Source: an uncultured Bacteroidota bacterium (GTDB lineage Bacteria; Bacteroidota; Bacteroidia; Bacteroidales; UBA12481). Taken from it: DNA of 15,128 bases. Below are positions 5,832-12,917 of this stretch, piece by piece. Location: NCBI GenBank assembly GCA_903832165.1, contig CAILAQ010000183.1:1-15128 (forward strand). Reading direction: 5' to 3'. The notes under the pieces were generated by a model. It was not told where the DNA came from, did not search any database, and was given only the letters and a program-made list of their open reading frames with translations. Every line of letters starts with the position of its first letter. Position 1 is the stretch's first letter. A program made the translations under genes and the position numbers.

Positions 5832-6971
5832 ATGAAAAAGTTGAAAGGCTTCCGTTTGCTTGTAATCATGGTATTTGCAATGGCACTGCCGCCTCTCAAT
5901 GCCATTAATCAAACCGGTAAACCTCAACACAAACTGATTGCTTACATGATGGGAGCAAGGGCTCCGGAATATCCGGATTCGCTCATCCGGATGCTGACCC
6001 ATATCAATTATGCCTTTGCGAAAGTAGTGAACGGGGAGATTGCTTTTCAAAGCCGGAATCCGGAACAGGAACAACGAATCAAGCAATCAGTTGCCCGAAT
6101 TATTGGTCTGAAAAGCAAGAATCCTGATCTGAAAGTGATCTTGTCAGTCGGCGGATGGGGAGCGGAGGGATTTTCAGATGCTGCACTGACCCGGGAATCC
6201 CGTGCAAAATTTGCCGCCAGCGGATTAAAGCTGATTCAGGAATACGGTTTTGATGGGATCGATATCGATTGGGAATATCCCGGGCAGCCAGGTGACAACA
6301 ATGTTTTCAGAAAAGAAGACAAGGAGAATTTTACCCTGATACTCAAAGCTCTGCGCGATGAGTTAAATAAAACGGGGTTACCTTATTTACTGACAATTGC
6401 AAGCGGTGCCGATGTGGAGTATTTCCGATGGACCAATCTGGGTGAGGCGCAAAAATATCTGGATTTTGTAAATGTGATGGCGTACGATTTTTACAGCGGT
6501 CTGAGCACAATCAGTGGCCATCATGCCAATCTAACCAAAACAACTATTCCGGGAGCTATCGGTATAAGTGCGGAAATTGCTGTTGACAGGCACATTAAAG
6601 CAGGAGTGCCGGCTGAAAAGCTGGTAGTTGGCGTCCCGTTTTATGGCCGGTTCTGGCGTGGCGTTCCTGATAAAAACAATGGATTATATCAGCAAGGAAC
6701 AACCACCGGACAGTATAAAGTGTATACTGAAATATCGAATATCTACCTGAATAAGAATACTTTCACCCGGTACTGGGATAAATCGGCGCGGGCGCCTTAT
6801 CTTTATTCCAAAGACTCTGCCATGATTATTTCGTATGATGATCCTGAATCGCTGAAACTAAAAGCTGAATATGTAAAAGCAAAACACCTTGGTGGCATCA
6901 TGTTCTGGGAATATAATTCTGACAAGAGTGGCTTATTACTGAGTGCTCTATATAGTGGACTCGTTAAATGA
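5832..6971 (+). CDS. Secreted GH18 family chitinase-type glycoside hydrolase
   Basis: This 379-residue enzyme has a Sec signal peptide (MKKLKGFRLLVIMVFAMALPPLNA, cut near 24) followed by a single GH18 TIM barrel. The substrate-binding strand motif is SVGGW (105-109). The catalytic motif DGIDIDWE spans 141-148, with D141, D144, D146 and the proton donor E148 all present. MAYDF (216-220) supplies the conserved Met, Tyr and Asp, and W359 in MFWEYNSD closes the site at the end of the barrel. The stretch 275-330 fits the alpha+beta insertion of chitinase subfamily A. GH18 enzymes cut beta-1,4 GlcNAc bonds in chitin or related N-acetylglucosamine polymers by substrate-assisted catalysis. No carbohydrate-binding module or SusCD pair is nearby, so the natural substrate remains open. 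The gene is isolated by repeats on both sides. Confidence 0.93.
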   Translation: MKKLKGFRLLVIMVFAMALPPLNAINQTGKPQHKLIAYMMGARAPEYPDSLIRMLTHINYAFAKVVNGEIAFQSRNPEQEQRIKQSVARIIGLKSKNPDLKVILSVGGWGAEGFSDAALTRESRAKFAASGLKLIQEYGFDGIDIDWEYPGQPGDNNVFRKEDKENFTLILKALRDELNKTGLPYLLTIASGADVEYFRWTNLGEAQKYLDFVNVMAYDFYSGLSTISGHHANLTKTTIPGAIGISAEIAVDRHIKAGVPAEKLVVGVPFYGRFWRGVPDKNNGLYQQGTTTGQYKVYTEISNIYLNKNTFTRYWDKSARAPYLYSKDSAMIISYDDPESLKLKAEYVKAKHLGGIMFWEYNSDKSGLLLSALYSGLVK

Positions 6972-7041
6972 AGTAGAAAAGATGAGATTCGAATTAAGAA
7001 TTCTGAATTCCGATGTATGAGATTCAAGTCAGCAATGAAGT
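6971..7041 (+). repeat. Dispersed 70-bp module, copy A
   Basis: The module begins on the last base of the GH18 stop codon. It shares with copy B (9951-10020) the opening AAGTA, then TGAGATTCGAA (6983-6993), CTGAATTCCGA (7003-7013), GAGATTCAAG (7019-7028) and the closing TGAAGT, with almost the same spacing. The three blocks resemble each other, suggesting internal duplication. A heptamer array starts 3 bp later. Confidence 0.75.
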
Positions 7042-7043
7042 AC

Positions 7044-7099
7044 ACCCGATACCCGATACCTGAAACCCGATACCCGAAACCTAATACCCGATACCTATG
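7044..7099. repeat. Tandem heptamer array, 8 units (ACCCGAT), ending in a start codon
   Basis: Eight 7-bp units in perfect register: ACCCGAT, ACCCGAT, ACCTGAA, ACCCGAT, ACCCGAA, ACCTAAT, ACCCGAT, ACCTATG. The last three bases of the last unit are the ATG of the acyl-CoA synthetase gene (7097-7099), so the 5' leader of that gene is the array itself and has no Shine-Dalgarno sequence. On the minus strand the unit reads ATCGGGT; the array at 5542 can be phased as GACGGGT/GACAGGT, sharing the C(A/G)GGT part. Confidence 0.92.
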
Positions 7100-9037
7100 A
7101 AACGAACAGTCCTCCAAATGCTTCGCTCCAGTGCCGACAAATACCCAACTACGGCATATACCAATCAAAAGGGCGATAATGGATGGGTGGGACTCACCTA
7201 TCCTGAAGTTCTTCATGAATCGAGATTTCTGGCTGCCGGGCTGCAACAGCTTGGCATTAAAAAGGGCGACAAGGTTGCCGTTCTTGCCGAAGGCCGGAAT
7301 CGCTGGATCACAGGAGAGTATGGAATCCTCTTCGCCGGCGGAACAACTGTTCCCCTATCTATCAAACTGATGCCGGATGAAGTGCTTTTCAGGCTAAACC
7401 ATTCGGAATCCAAAGCGATTATCGTATCGCGTAATACTTTTGAAAAGGTCGCTTCTATCTGGAGCCAGATGGAGTTTACCAAAAAGATTATTTTTCTTGA
7501 TGATGACATCACTCCGATCGAAAAAGATTGCAAAGAGTTTGGAATCAGCACATCAAAGGATATTGTCCGCTATGTTGATATTTTACATTCCGGGAAGCAC
7601 CAGTTTGAAGAGCTTGAAGCGCATCTGGATAAAACCGAAACAGAAATTACGGAGGACGATGTTGTTACGATATCATATACTTCCGGCACAACCGGTGATC
7701 CAAAAGGGATCATGCTGACGCAGCTGAACTATCATTCCAATTGTACAGATGCCATGGGTTACTTTAATGTAGCTGAAGGTGATCGCCTTTACATCATTTT
7801 ACCGCTCGACCATTCGTTTGCCCATACGGTTGGAATATATGCTGCCCTCCTCAGGGGTCTGAGCCTGTATTTTGTAGATGCACGGGGAGGTGGCGTTCAG
7901 ACTCTGAAGAATATTCCGATCAATATGGTGGAAAGCAATCCTCATTTTATTCTCACAGTACCTGCCCTCTCCGGCAATTTTATGACCAAAATAAAGGATG
8001 GGGTTGCAGCAAAGGGAGCATTTGTAAATGCCATCTTCAACGCCGGCTTAAATGCAGGAATCAGGATAAACCGCGATGGCTATCATAAAGGAGGATTTCT
8101 TGTCAGATTATTGAATTATATTCCTTATAAGATTGCTGACCTTCTGGTTTTCAGCAAAGTCCGCTTGATTTTTGGCAATAGTGTTCGATTCCTTGTGGGT
8201 GGGGGCGCACTTTTGGATATCCGGCAGCAGGTGTTCTTTTATGCGATCGGGGTTCCTGTATTTCAAGGTTATGGATTAAGTGAAGCAACACCGATCATTT
8301 CAGCAAACACTCCGGAAATTCATAAGCTGGGATCATCAGGCAAGGTTATTCCCAACCTTATCTGCAAAATCCTGCTTCCTGACGGAACCGAAGCCGCCAA
8401 AGGCGATCAGGGTGAAATTGTCATTCAGGGCGATAACGTTATGAAAGGTTATTACAAAAATCCGGATTCTACCGCTAAAACAGTCAAGGATGGATGGTTG
8501 TATACCGGCGACCTGGGGTATTATGATAAAAACGATTTCCTGATGGTGGTTGGCCGTGGCAAGGCTCTTCTGATTTCCACGGATGGTGAAAAATACTCCC
8601 CTGAAGGTATTGAAGAGGCTATCCAGAACTCTTCAGATCTTGTTTTGCAGGCCATGGTTTACAATGATATGAGGAAATATACAAGTGCGATAATCACACT
8701 GGATGCGCCAAAGATAACCAGATACGTTGAGAAGCACAAAATTACTGATGCCGAGGTATTGCTGAAAGCTATCAAACAGGATTTCTACAAATTCAAGGAG
8801 ACTGCTGAATACAGGAACCAGTTTCCGGAAAAATGGATACCCTCCACTTTTCAAATTGTTGATGAGCCATTCACGGAACAGAATCACATGATCAATTCAA
8901 CGATGAAGATGGTCAGGCGTAAAATCCAGGAAGTTTATCATGATAAGCTTGAGGTAATGTATACTCCTGAGGGCAGCAATTCAGTAAATGAAATCAATCT
9001 TCAAACTGTTAAAAAATATCTTCCATTCAACCAATAA
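7097..9037 (+). CDS. Long-chain fatty acid--CoA ligase (AMP-binding, ANL superfamily)
   Basis: This 646-residue cytosolic or membrane-associated enzyme activates fatty acids with ATP to acyl-AMP and then acyl-CoA. The family motifs are intact: the phosphate loop YTSGTTGDPKG (194-204), GYGLSEATP (391-399), YTGDLG (469-474) with the ribose-binding aspartate, and the hinge region GRGKALLISTDGEKYSPEGIE (from 487). A lysine suited to adenylation catalysis is K604 in NSTMKMVRR. Length and the opening TVLQMLRSSADKYP agree with long-chain acyl-CoA synthetases. The start ATG is the last codon-sized piece of a heptamer array. Its stop codon overlaps the ATG of the metal-binding lipoprotein gene by one base (TAATG), which suggests translational coupling with a gene of unrelated function. 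Chain-length preference cannot be read from the sequence. Confidence 0.94.
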   Translation: MKRTVLQMLRSSADKYPTTAYTNQKGDNGWVGLTYPEVLHESRFLAAGLQQLGIKKGDKVAVLAEGRNRWITGEYGILFAGGTTVPLSIKLMPDEVLFRLNHSESKAIIVSRNTFEKVASIWSQMEFTKKIIFLDDDITPIEKDCKEFGISTSKDIVRYVDILHSGKHQFEELEAHLDKTETEITEDDVVTISYTSGTTGDPKGIMLTQLNYHSNCTDAMGYFNVAEGDRLYIILPLDHSFAHTVGIYAALLRGLSLYFVDARGGGVQTLKNIPINMVESNPHFILTVPALSGNFMTKIKDGVAAKGAFVNAIFNAGLNAGIRINRDGYHKGGFLVRLLNYIPYKIADLLVFSKVRLIFGNSVRFLVGGGALLDIRQQVFFYAIGVPVFQGYGLSEATPIISANTPEIHKLGSSGKVIPNLICKILLPDGTEAAKGDQGEIVIQGDNVMKGYYKNPDSTAKTVKDGWLYTGDLGYYDKNDFLMVVGRGKALLISTDGEKYSPEGIEEAIQNSSDLVLQAMVYNDMRKYTSAIITLDAPKITRYVEKHKITDAEVLLKAIKQDFYKFKETAEYRNQFPEKWIPSTFQIVDEPFTEQNHMINSTMKMVRRKIQEVYHDKLEVMYTPEGSNSVNEINLQTVKKYLPFNQ

Positions 9038-9951
9038 TGAAGAAAATATTTGCACTGCTTTTTATTCCTTTCGCCCTTCTCACGGCCTGTAAAACCAGTC
9101 CAACCGCCGACATCAGGCCTGTGGTAACCGTAACCATTGTACCCCTGGAGTATTTTGCAAAACAACTTGCGGGTGACAAATTTCGTATAAACGTGCTGGT
9201 TCCACCGGGAGCCAGCCATCACAATTACGACCCCACACCACGGCAGCTGAGGGACCTTGAAAAATCAAAGATCCTTTTTGTTATTGGTCATCTTGGTTTT
9301 GAAAAAGCATGGATCCCGAAAATGAAATCCAACTATCCCGCATTGGGTATTGTTGACCTCTCGGCCGGGATCGACCTGATCACCGAAGAGGGCGGTGAAG
9401 GAGGGCATGCCGGAGAAGCACTGCATCCTGGTGAAAGCGGAGAACATAGTCATGATGGTGTTGATCCTCACTACTGGATGTCTGTTATTGAAGCTCAGAA
9501 AATGGTGCGCACCATGGCGGCCGGATTGATTAAAGCGGATCCCTCCTGCAGGCAATTGGTGGAGAATAATCTCAGCTTGCTTGAGAACCGGCTCGACAGT
9601 CTGCAAAGGACAACCGGCCCAAAATTGACTGAACTCAATCACCGGAGTTTCATGATTTTCCATCCGGCTCTGGCCTACTTTGCCCGTGATTTTAAATTAC
9701 ATCAGCATTCGATGGAACTTGCCGGGAAAGAACCCACCGCTTCACATTTCAGGGAACTGGTGGACCTGGCCAAAGTTGAAAAAATCAATACCATCTTCAT
9801 TCAAAAAGAATATGACCAGGAGAATGCTCAGGCTTTTGCACGGGAAACAGGTACAAAAATTGTGGTTATCGACCCCATGTCGCCTGATTGGTTTGCAGAG
9901 ATAAAGCTTCTCATTGACAAGATGGTCGAGATGGACGGAAGGGTTGAATAA
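9037..9951 (+). CDS. znuA: Zinc/manganese ABC transporter substrate-binding lipoprotein (ZnuA-like)
   Basis: This 304-residue cluster A-I metal-binding protein has a lipoprotein signal with lipobox LLTAC, Cys18 being the lipidated residue, so it is anchored in a membrane facing the periplasm. The expected metal ligands are visible: H62 in GASHHNYDPTP, H145 in DPHYWMS, H209 in FHPALAYFARDF and D279 in VIDPMSPDW. Between the first two ligands lies a short acidic, His-containing loop (about 117-140, with H124, H130, H137, H139), the feature that usually marks zinc rather than manganese binders. The loop is modest compared with that of E. coli ZnuA. The start overlaps the stop of the acyl-CoA synthetase gene. 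The partner ATPase and permease lie 200 bp downstream, beyond a repeat-filled gap. Zinc is likely; manganese is not excluded. Confidence 0.92.
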   Translation: MKKIFALLFIPFALLTACKTSPTADIRPVVTVTIVPLEYFAKQLAGDKFRINVLVPPGASHHNYDPTPRQLRDLEKSKILFVIGHLGFEKAWIPKMKSNYPALGIVDLSAGIDLITEEGGEGGHAGEALHPGESGEHSHDGVDPHYWMSVIEAQKMVRTMAAGLIKADPSCRQLVENNLSLLENRLDSLQRTTGPKLTELNHRSFMIFHPALAYFARDFKLHQHSMELAGKEPTASHFRELVDLAKVEKINTIFIQKEYDQENAQAFARETGTKIVVIDPMSPDWFAEIKLLIDKMVEMDGRVE

Positions 9952-10020
9952 AGTAAGAATGTTGAGATTCGAAGACCAATGCTGAATTCCGAAGTTGGAG
10001 ATTCAAGGGTGCACTGAAGT
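9951..10020 (+). repeat. Dispersed 70-bp module, copy B
   Basis: It starts on the last base of the znuA-like stop codon, exactly as copy A starts on the last base of the GH18 stop codon. The shared blocks are TGAGATTCGAA (9963-9973), CTGAATTCCGA (9982-9992), GAGATTCAAG (9998-10007) and TGAAGT at the end. A heptamer array begins 3 bp later, again as for copy A, although the heptamer unit is different. Confidence 0.75.
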
Positions 10021-10023
10021 TTC

Positions 10024-10107
10024 GCCAACTGCCGACTGAAGACTGCCGACTGAAGACTGAAGACTGAAGACTGAAGACTGGAGACTGGAGACTGCCAACT
10101 GAGGACT
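10024..10107. repeat. Tandem heptamer array, 12 units (GAAGACT family)
   Basis: Twelve 7-bp units lie in perfect register over 84 bp: GCCAACT, GCCGACT, GAAGACT, GCCGACT, four times GAAGACT, twice GGAGACT, GCCAACT, GAGGACT. Every unit starts with G and ends with ACT. The array ends 15 bp before the TACCTTTG -7 element of the znuC gene, so it covers the place where the -33 element would lie. Confidence 0.95.
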
Positions 10108-10122
10108 TCCCAGCTAAAATCG

Positions 10123-10130
10123 TACCTTTG
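10123..10130 (+). promoter_or_regulatory. Promoter -7 element for znuC-znuB
   Basis: TACCTTTG fits the Bacteroidota -7 consensus TAnnTTTG exactly. It lies 22 bp before the GTG start at 10152, which leaves room for a short leader. No clear TTG -33 element is present; the expected position falls on the last heptamer units (CTG at about 10099-10101). No zinc-regulator-like palindrome was seen around it. Confidence 0.5.
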
Positions 10131-10151
10131 TCACAGCGAAAAACGAACAAG

Positions 10152-10886
10152 GTGAACTTAGTTGAATTAAAATCTGTCAGTTTTGGATATCAGGATGAGC
10201 CTGTCATAGATGGGGTTGACCTTATTATCCGGGACGGCGATTTTATTGGCATGATCGGTCCGAATGGCGGAGGCAAATCAACCATCATACGGATTATCAT
10301 GGGATTACTCGAGCCATGGATAGGCGAGGTAATAATCTCGAAAGAAACTAACATAGGCTATCTGCCTCAAACCCATAATTTCGATAACCGATATCCGATT
10401 TCCGTACTCGAAGTCGTTTTAAGCGGTCTGCTAAAAGTCCACGGGATCACTACTCGTGTCAATAAAAAGGATAAGCAAAAAGCGCTCGAGGTTCTGGACA
10501 AAGTCGGGATGGCCGATCTGGCCCGGCGCAGTATTGGCGATCTGTCAGGTGGACAGATGCAACGTGTTTTTATAGGAAGAGCTTTGATATCAAACCCACA
10601 CCTGCTTATACTCGATGAGCCGGTGACTTATGTCGACAACCGTTTTGAGCAGGAGTTATACAACCTGCTTGAAAAAATAAGCCAGGAAACTTCCATTCTT
10701 CTGGTGAGCCACGATATCGGACAGATTGTTTCCTGTGTCAGGACCATTGCATGTGTTAACCGGCATCTTCATTATCATCCAAGTAACCAGATTACAGAAG
10801 AGATTTTAGAATCTTACAATTGCCCCATCGACCTGATCACCCATGGTCATGTTCCCCACCGTGTTTTACATACCCACCTTCCATGA
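10152..10886 (+). CDS. znuC: Zinc/manganese ABC transporter ATP-binding protein (ZnuC-like)
   Basis: The frame can be opened from TTG 10128, but that codon lies inside the TACCTTTG promoter element. GTG 10152 gives the natural family start MNLVELKSVSFGY and 244 residues, so it is preferred. Walker A is GPNGGGKST (36-44), the Q-loop glutamine is Q73 in LPQTHNF, the signature is LSGGQMQR (131-138), Walker B is LLILDEP with E156, and the switch histidine is H187 in LVSHD. The C-terminus (CPIDLITHGHVPHRVLHTH) is the His-bearing tail usual in ZnuC-type ATPases. It ends in an ATGA overlap with the permease gene. The protein powers import of the metal delivered by the lipoprotein encoded at 9037-9951. 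Confidence 0.92.
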   Translation: MNLVELKSVSFGYQDEPVIDGVDLIIRDGDFIGMIGPNGGGKSTIIRIIMGLLEPWIGEVIISKETNIGYLPQTHNFDNRYPISVLEVVLSGLLKVHGITTRVNKKDKQKALEVLDKVGMADLARRSIGDLSGGQMQRVFIGRALISNPHLLILDEPVTYVDNRFEQELYNLLEKISQETSILLVSHDIGQIVSCVRTIACVNRHLHYHPSNQITEEILESYNCPIDLITHGHVPHRVLHTHLP

Positions 10887-11758
10887 TGCTTGATTTTTTC
10901 AGTTATGATTTTATAAGGTTTGCCCTGGCAGCTTCTTTGCTTGGGAGCATAACTGCAGGAATCATAGGAACCTATGTAGTTACCAGAAGAATGGTTTTCA
11001 TTACCGGCGGCATCACTCATGCCTCTTTTGGCGGTCTCGGTCTGGGTTTCTTTTTAGGGATAAATCCTTTACTGGGAGCAGCAGTTTTTGGCCTGATTTC
11101 CGGAGTTGGTGTGGAATACCTGTCGAGATTTCATAAAATTCGTGAAGATTCGGTCATTGCCATGGTATGGTCCTTTGGTATGGCTCTGGGGATTATTTTC
11201 ATTTCCCTTTCCCCCGGATATGCCCCAAACCTTATGAGCTACCTGTTTGGCAATATCCTGAGCGTATCATCTCAGGACCTCTGGATTATGGCAATCCTGC
11301 TGATGCTGGTACTTGCTTTGTTTATCCCATTCTTCCGATTGATACAATACGCAACTTTCGATGAGGATTTCGCGCGTACGAGCCGGGTTCCCGTCAGTCT
11401 GTTCAAATACTTGCTTGCTGCGCTGGTAGCGCTTACAGCAGTGGTTTACATCAGGGTGGCAGGAATAATCCTTGTTCTTTCTCTCCTGACAATACCGCAG
11501 AACACAGCCCTTCTCTTTTCCAATAATCTGAAAAAAATAATGTGGTTATCTGTCGGAATCGGATTCCTGGGATCACTTCTGGGCCTGACTATCTCGTATG
11601 CCTGGGATATTCCGTCAGGAGCCTCCATTATTTTTTCGCTGGTGATCCTGTATCTGGCCGGATCAGCGGGTAAAACCATATTTAAAGCCAGAAAAAAATC
11701 AAAATTACAAATTGAACTGCCAGCCAAATTAAACCTTAAAGAAAAAAACAAGTCTTAA
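10883..11758 (+). CDS. znuB: Zinc/manganese ABC transporter permease (ZnuB-like, ABC-3 family)
   Basis: ATG 10883 overlaps the TGA stop of the ATPase gene by four bases (ATGA) and yields 291 residues starting MMLDFFSYDFIRFALAAS; a longer frame to 10820 would only cover the ATPase C-terminus. The protein is strongly hydrophobic, with about eight or nine membrane helices. It shows family landmarks: MVFITGGITHASFGGLGLG (36 onward), the cytoplasmic coupling segment DEDFARTSRVPV, and VAGIILVLSLLTIPQNTALL. The basic C-terminal tail (KARKKSKLQIELPAKLNLKEKNKS) is longer than usual and should be cytoplasmic. Together with the upstream ATPase and lipoprotein it forms a complete metal importer of the inner membrane. 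Confidence 0.92.
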   Translation: MMLDFFSYDFIRFALAASLLGSITAGIIGTYVVTRRMVFITGGITHASFGGLGLGFFLGINPLLGAAVFGLISGVGVEYLSRFHKIREDSVIAMVWSFGMALGIIFISLSPGYAPNLMSYLFGNILSVSSQDLWIMAILLMLVLALFIPFFRLIQYATFDEDFARTSRVPVSLFKYLLAALVALTAVVYIRVAGIILVLSLLTIPQNTALLFSNNLKKIMWLSVGIGFLGSLLGLTISYAWDIPSGASIIFSLVILYLAGSAGKTIFKARKKSKLQIELPAKLNLKEKNKS

Positions 11759-11796
11759 AAAATGTGAAAATGATGCCCAAAGGAGGGTAGTCAGAC

Positions 11797-11826
11797 TTGT
11801 ATATGAGTTTATGAATCGTACTTTTA
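11797..11826 (+). promoter_or_regulatory. Candidate promoter for the three-lipoprotein operon
   Basis: TTG at 11797-11799 is followed after 19 bp by TACTTTTA (11819-11826), one mismatch from the Bacteroidota -7 consensus TAnnTTTG, at the accepted spacing. Transcription would begin near 11832 and leave a leader of about 50 bases. A small GGCCT...AGGCC dyad lies in that leader. No terminator with a T-run was recognised between the znuB stop (11758) and this promoter. Confidence 0.45.
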
Positions 11827-11885
11827 CGCGGCCTTTTATCCCCCAGGCCAAAGAGGTTGGTTTTTTTACCATTTAGGTATTCAAC

Positions 11886-12917
11886 ATGTATATAAAGAAG
11901 AAAATAACGCCGTTACGTTTGTTTTTAGTCACCTTGGCAATAGGATTTTTAGCATCCTGTGAAACCGTAATTGACATCAATTCGACGAATCAGGATGTTC
12001 CTATAGTTTACTGCGTATTGAATTCCGCGGATTCTATCCAGTATGTCAGGATTCAAAAAACCTATCTGACCGATCAGGCTGCATTAAATAATCCACCGGA
12101 TCAGGACAGTATGCTTTTTTCCGGACAGATTGTTGTAACCATGGAAAGATGGTCGGCAGGAAAAGTCATTGAGACTTATAACTTTACTGCTACAAACGAA
12201 ATTCCGAAGGATTCCGGATTTTTCCCATACCAGAAGAACATTCTGTATAAAGCTAAAATCAAGGTTGTTGCCAACCAGATTTACAGACTCTATATTTATC
12301 TGGGCAGCAAAGAAAAAGTCCTGTATGCTGAGACCTCCTCACTGGGAAGGCTAAATGTTATCGATCCTATACCATTACAGCAGAGAAAGATAAGCCTTTA
12401 CGATGGCAACAATTACACTTGCCGTTGGGACCAGGTGGTCAACGCAGGGGTTTACCAGGTTGCTGTCCGGCTCAAATACAAGGAAACAATTGATGGTGTC
12501 ACCAAAATCAAGTATCTCGATTGGCCCCAGCAATTTGCCAGTCCGGGTTCAGATGTGGATTATTTAAGCATTGATATCAGCGGAGTGCGCTTTATGCACA
12601 TTTTGCAGGACAATCTTAAATCCGGAAATGGGCTGGTCAGGGAGGTGATTGGAGTCGATTTTCAAATCGTCAGCGGTAGCCTTGAAATGAAATACTATAT
12701 TGAATCAACCTCGCCTTCTGAAGGCGCCTTAATGGAAAAGCCGGTTTACGGCAATATCAATAATGGTATCGGACTTTTTTGTTCCATTGCCAGGATTGAT
12801 GTAAAAGACTTATTGCTGTCATCGGTAACTATCGACAGTATGGCCTATGGCCAGTTTACCAAGAATCTGGGATTTCTTGATCATACTTTAGACAGGGACA
12901 GCACCAATAATTTATAA
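11886..12917 (+). CDS. DUF4249-like lipoprotein
   Basis: This 343-residue protein carries a lipoprotein signal peptide (basic start MYIKKK, hydrophobic core, lipobox FLASC with Cys25), so it is membrane-anchored and probably surface or periplasmic. The mature start CETVIDIN, then a stretch naming a short beta-rich domain (VPIVYCVLNSADSIQYVRIQKTY), recalls the Bacteroidota DUF4249 family, whose members often accompany TonB-dependent receptors. The family call is from overall look only. No receptor gene is visible next to it. No catalytic motif is apparent. Its stop overlaps the next start by one base (TAATG), so it is cotranscribed with the small lipoprotein and the PKD-FISUMP gene. Confidence 0.6.
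   Translation: MYIKKKITPLRLFLVTLAIGFLASCETVIDINSTNQDVPIVYCVLNSADSIQYVRIQKTYLTDQAALNNPPDQDSMLFSGQIVVTMERWSAGKVIETYNFTATNEIPKDSGFFPYQKNILYKAKIKVVANQIYRLYIYLGSKEKVLYAETSSLGRLNVIDPIPLQQRKISLYDGNNYTCRWDQVVNAGVYQVAVRLKYKETIDGVTKIKYLDWPQQFASPGSDVDYLSIDISGVRFMHILQDNLKSGNGLVREVIGVDFQIVSGSLEMKYYIESTSPSEGALMEKPVYGNINNGIGLFCSIARIDVKDLLLSSVTIDSMAYGQFTKNLGFLDHTLDRDSTNNL

Noticed and set aside
6803..7246. Minus-strand open frame with GYRV repeats
   Set aside because: It spans the GH18 3' end, module A, the ACCCGAT array and the synthetase 5' end in antisense. The repeats come from the array, and real genes on the plus strand explain both ends.
9911..10150. Minus-strand open frame with repeated Ser/Gln/Val stretches
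   Set aside because: It is produced by translating the heptamer array, whose 21-bp triple period gives a 7-residue repeat; it has no start context and runs across the end of the znuA-like gene.
10128..10151. TTG 10128 as start of the ZnuC-like ATPase
   Set aside because: The codon lies within the TACCTTTG promoter element; GTG 10152 gives the expected N-terminus.
10820..10882. Longer N-terminus for the ZnuB-like permease
   Set aside because: The extra residues are an out-of-frame reading of the conserved ZnuC C-terminus, and ATG 10883 makes a standard ATGA overlap.
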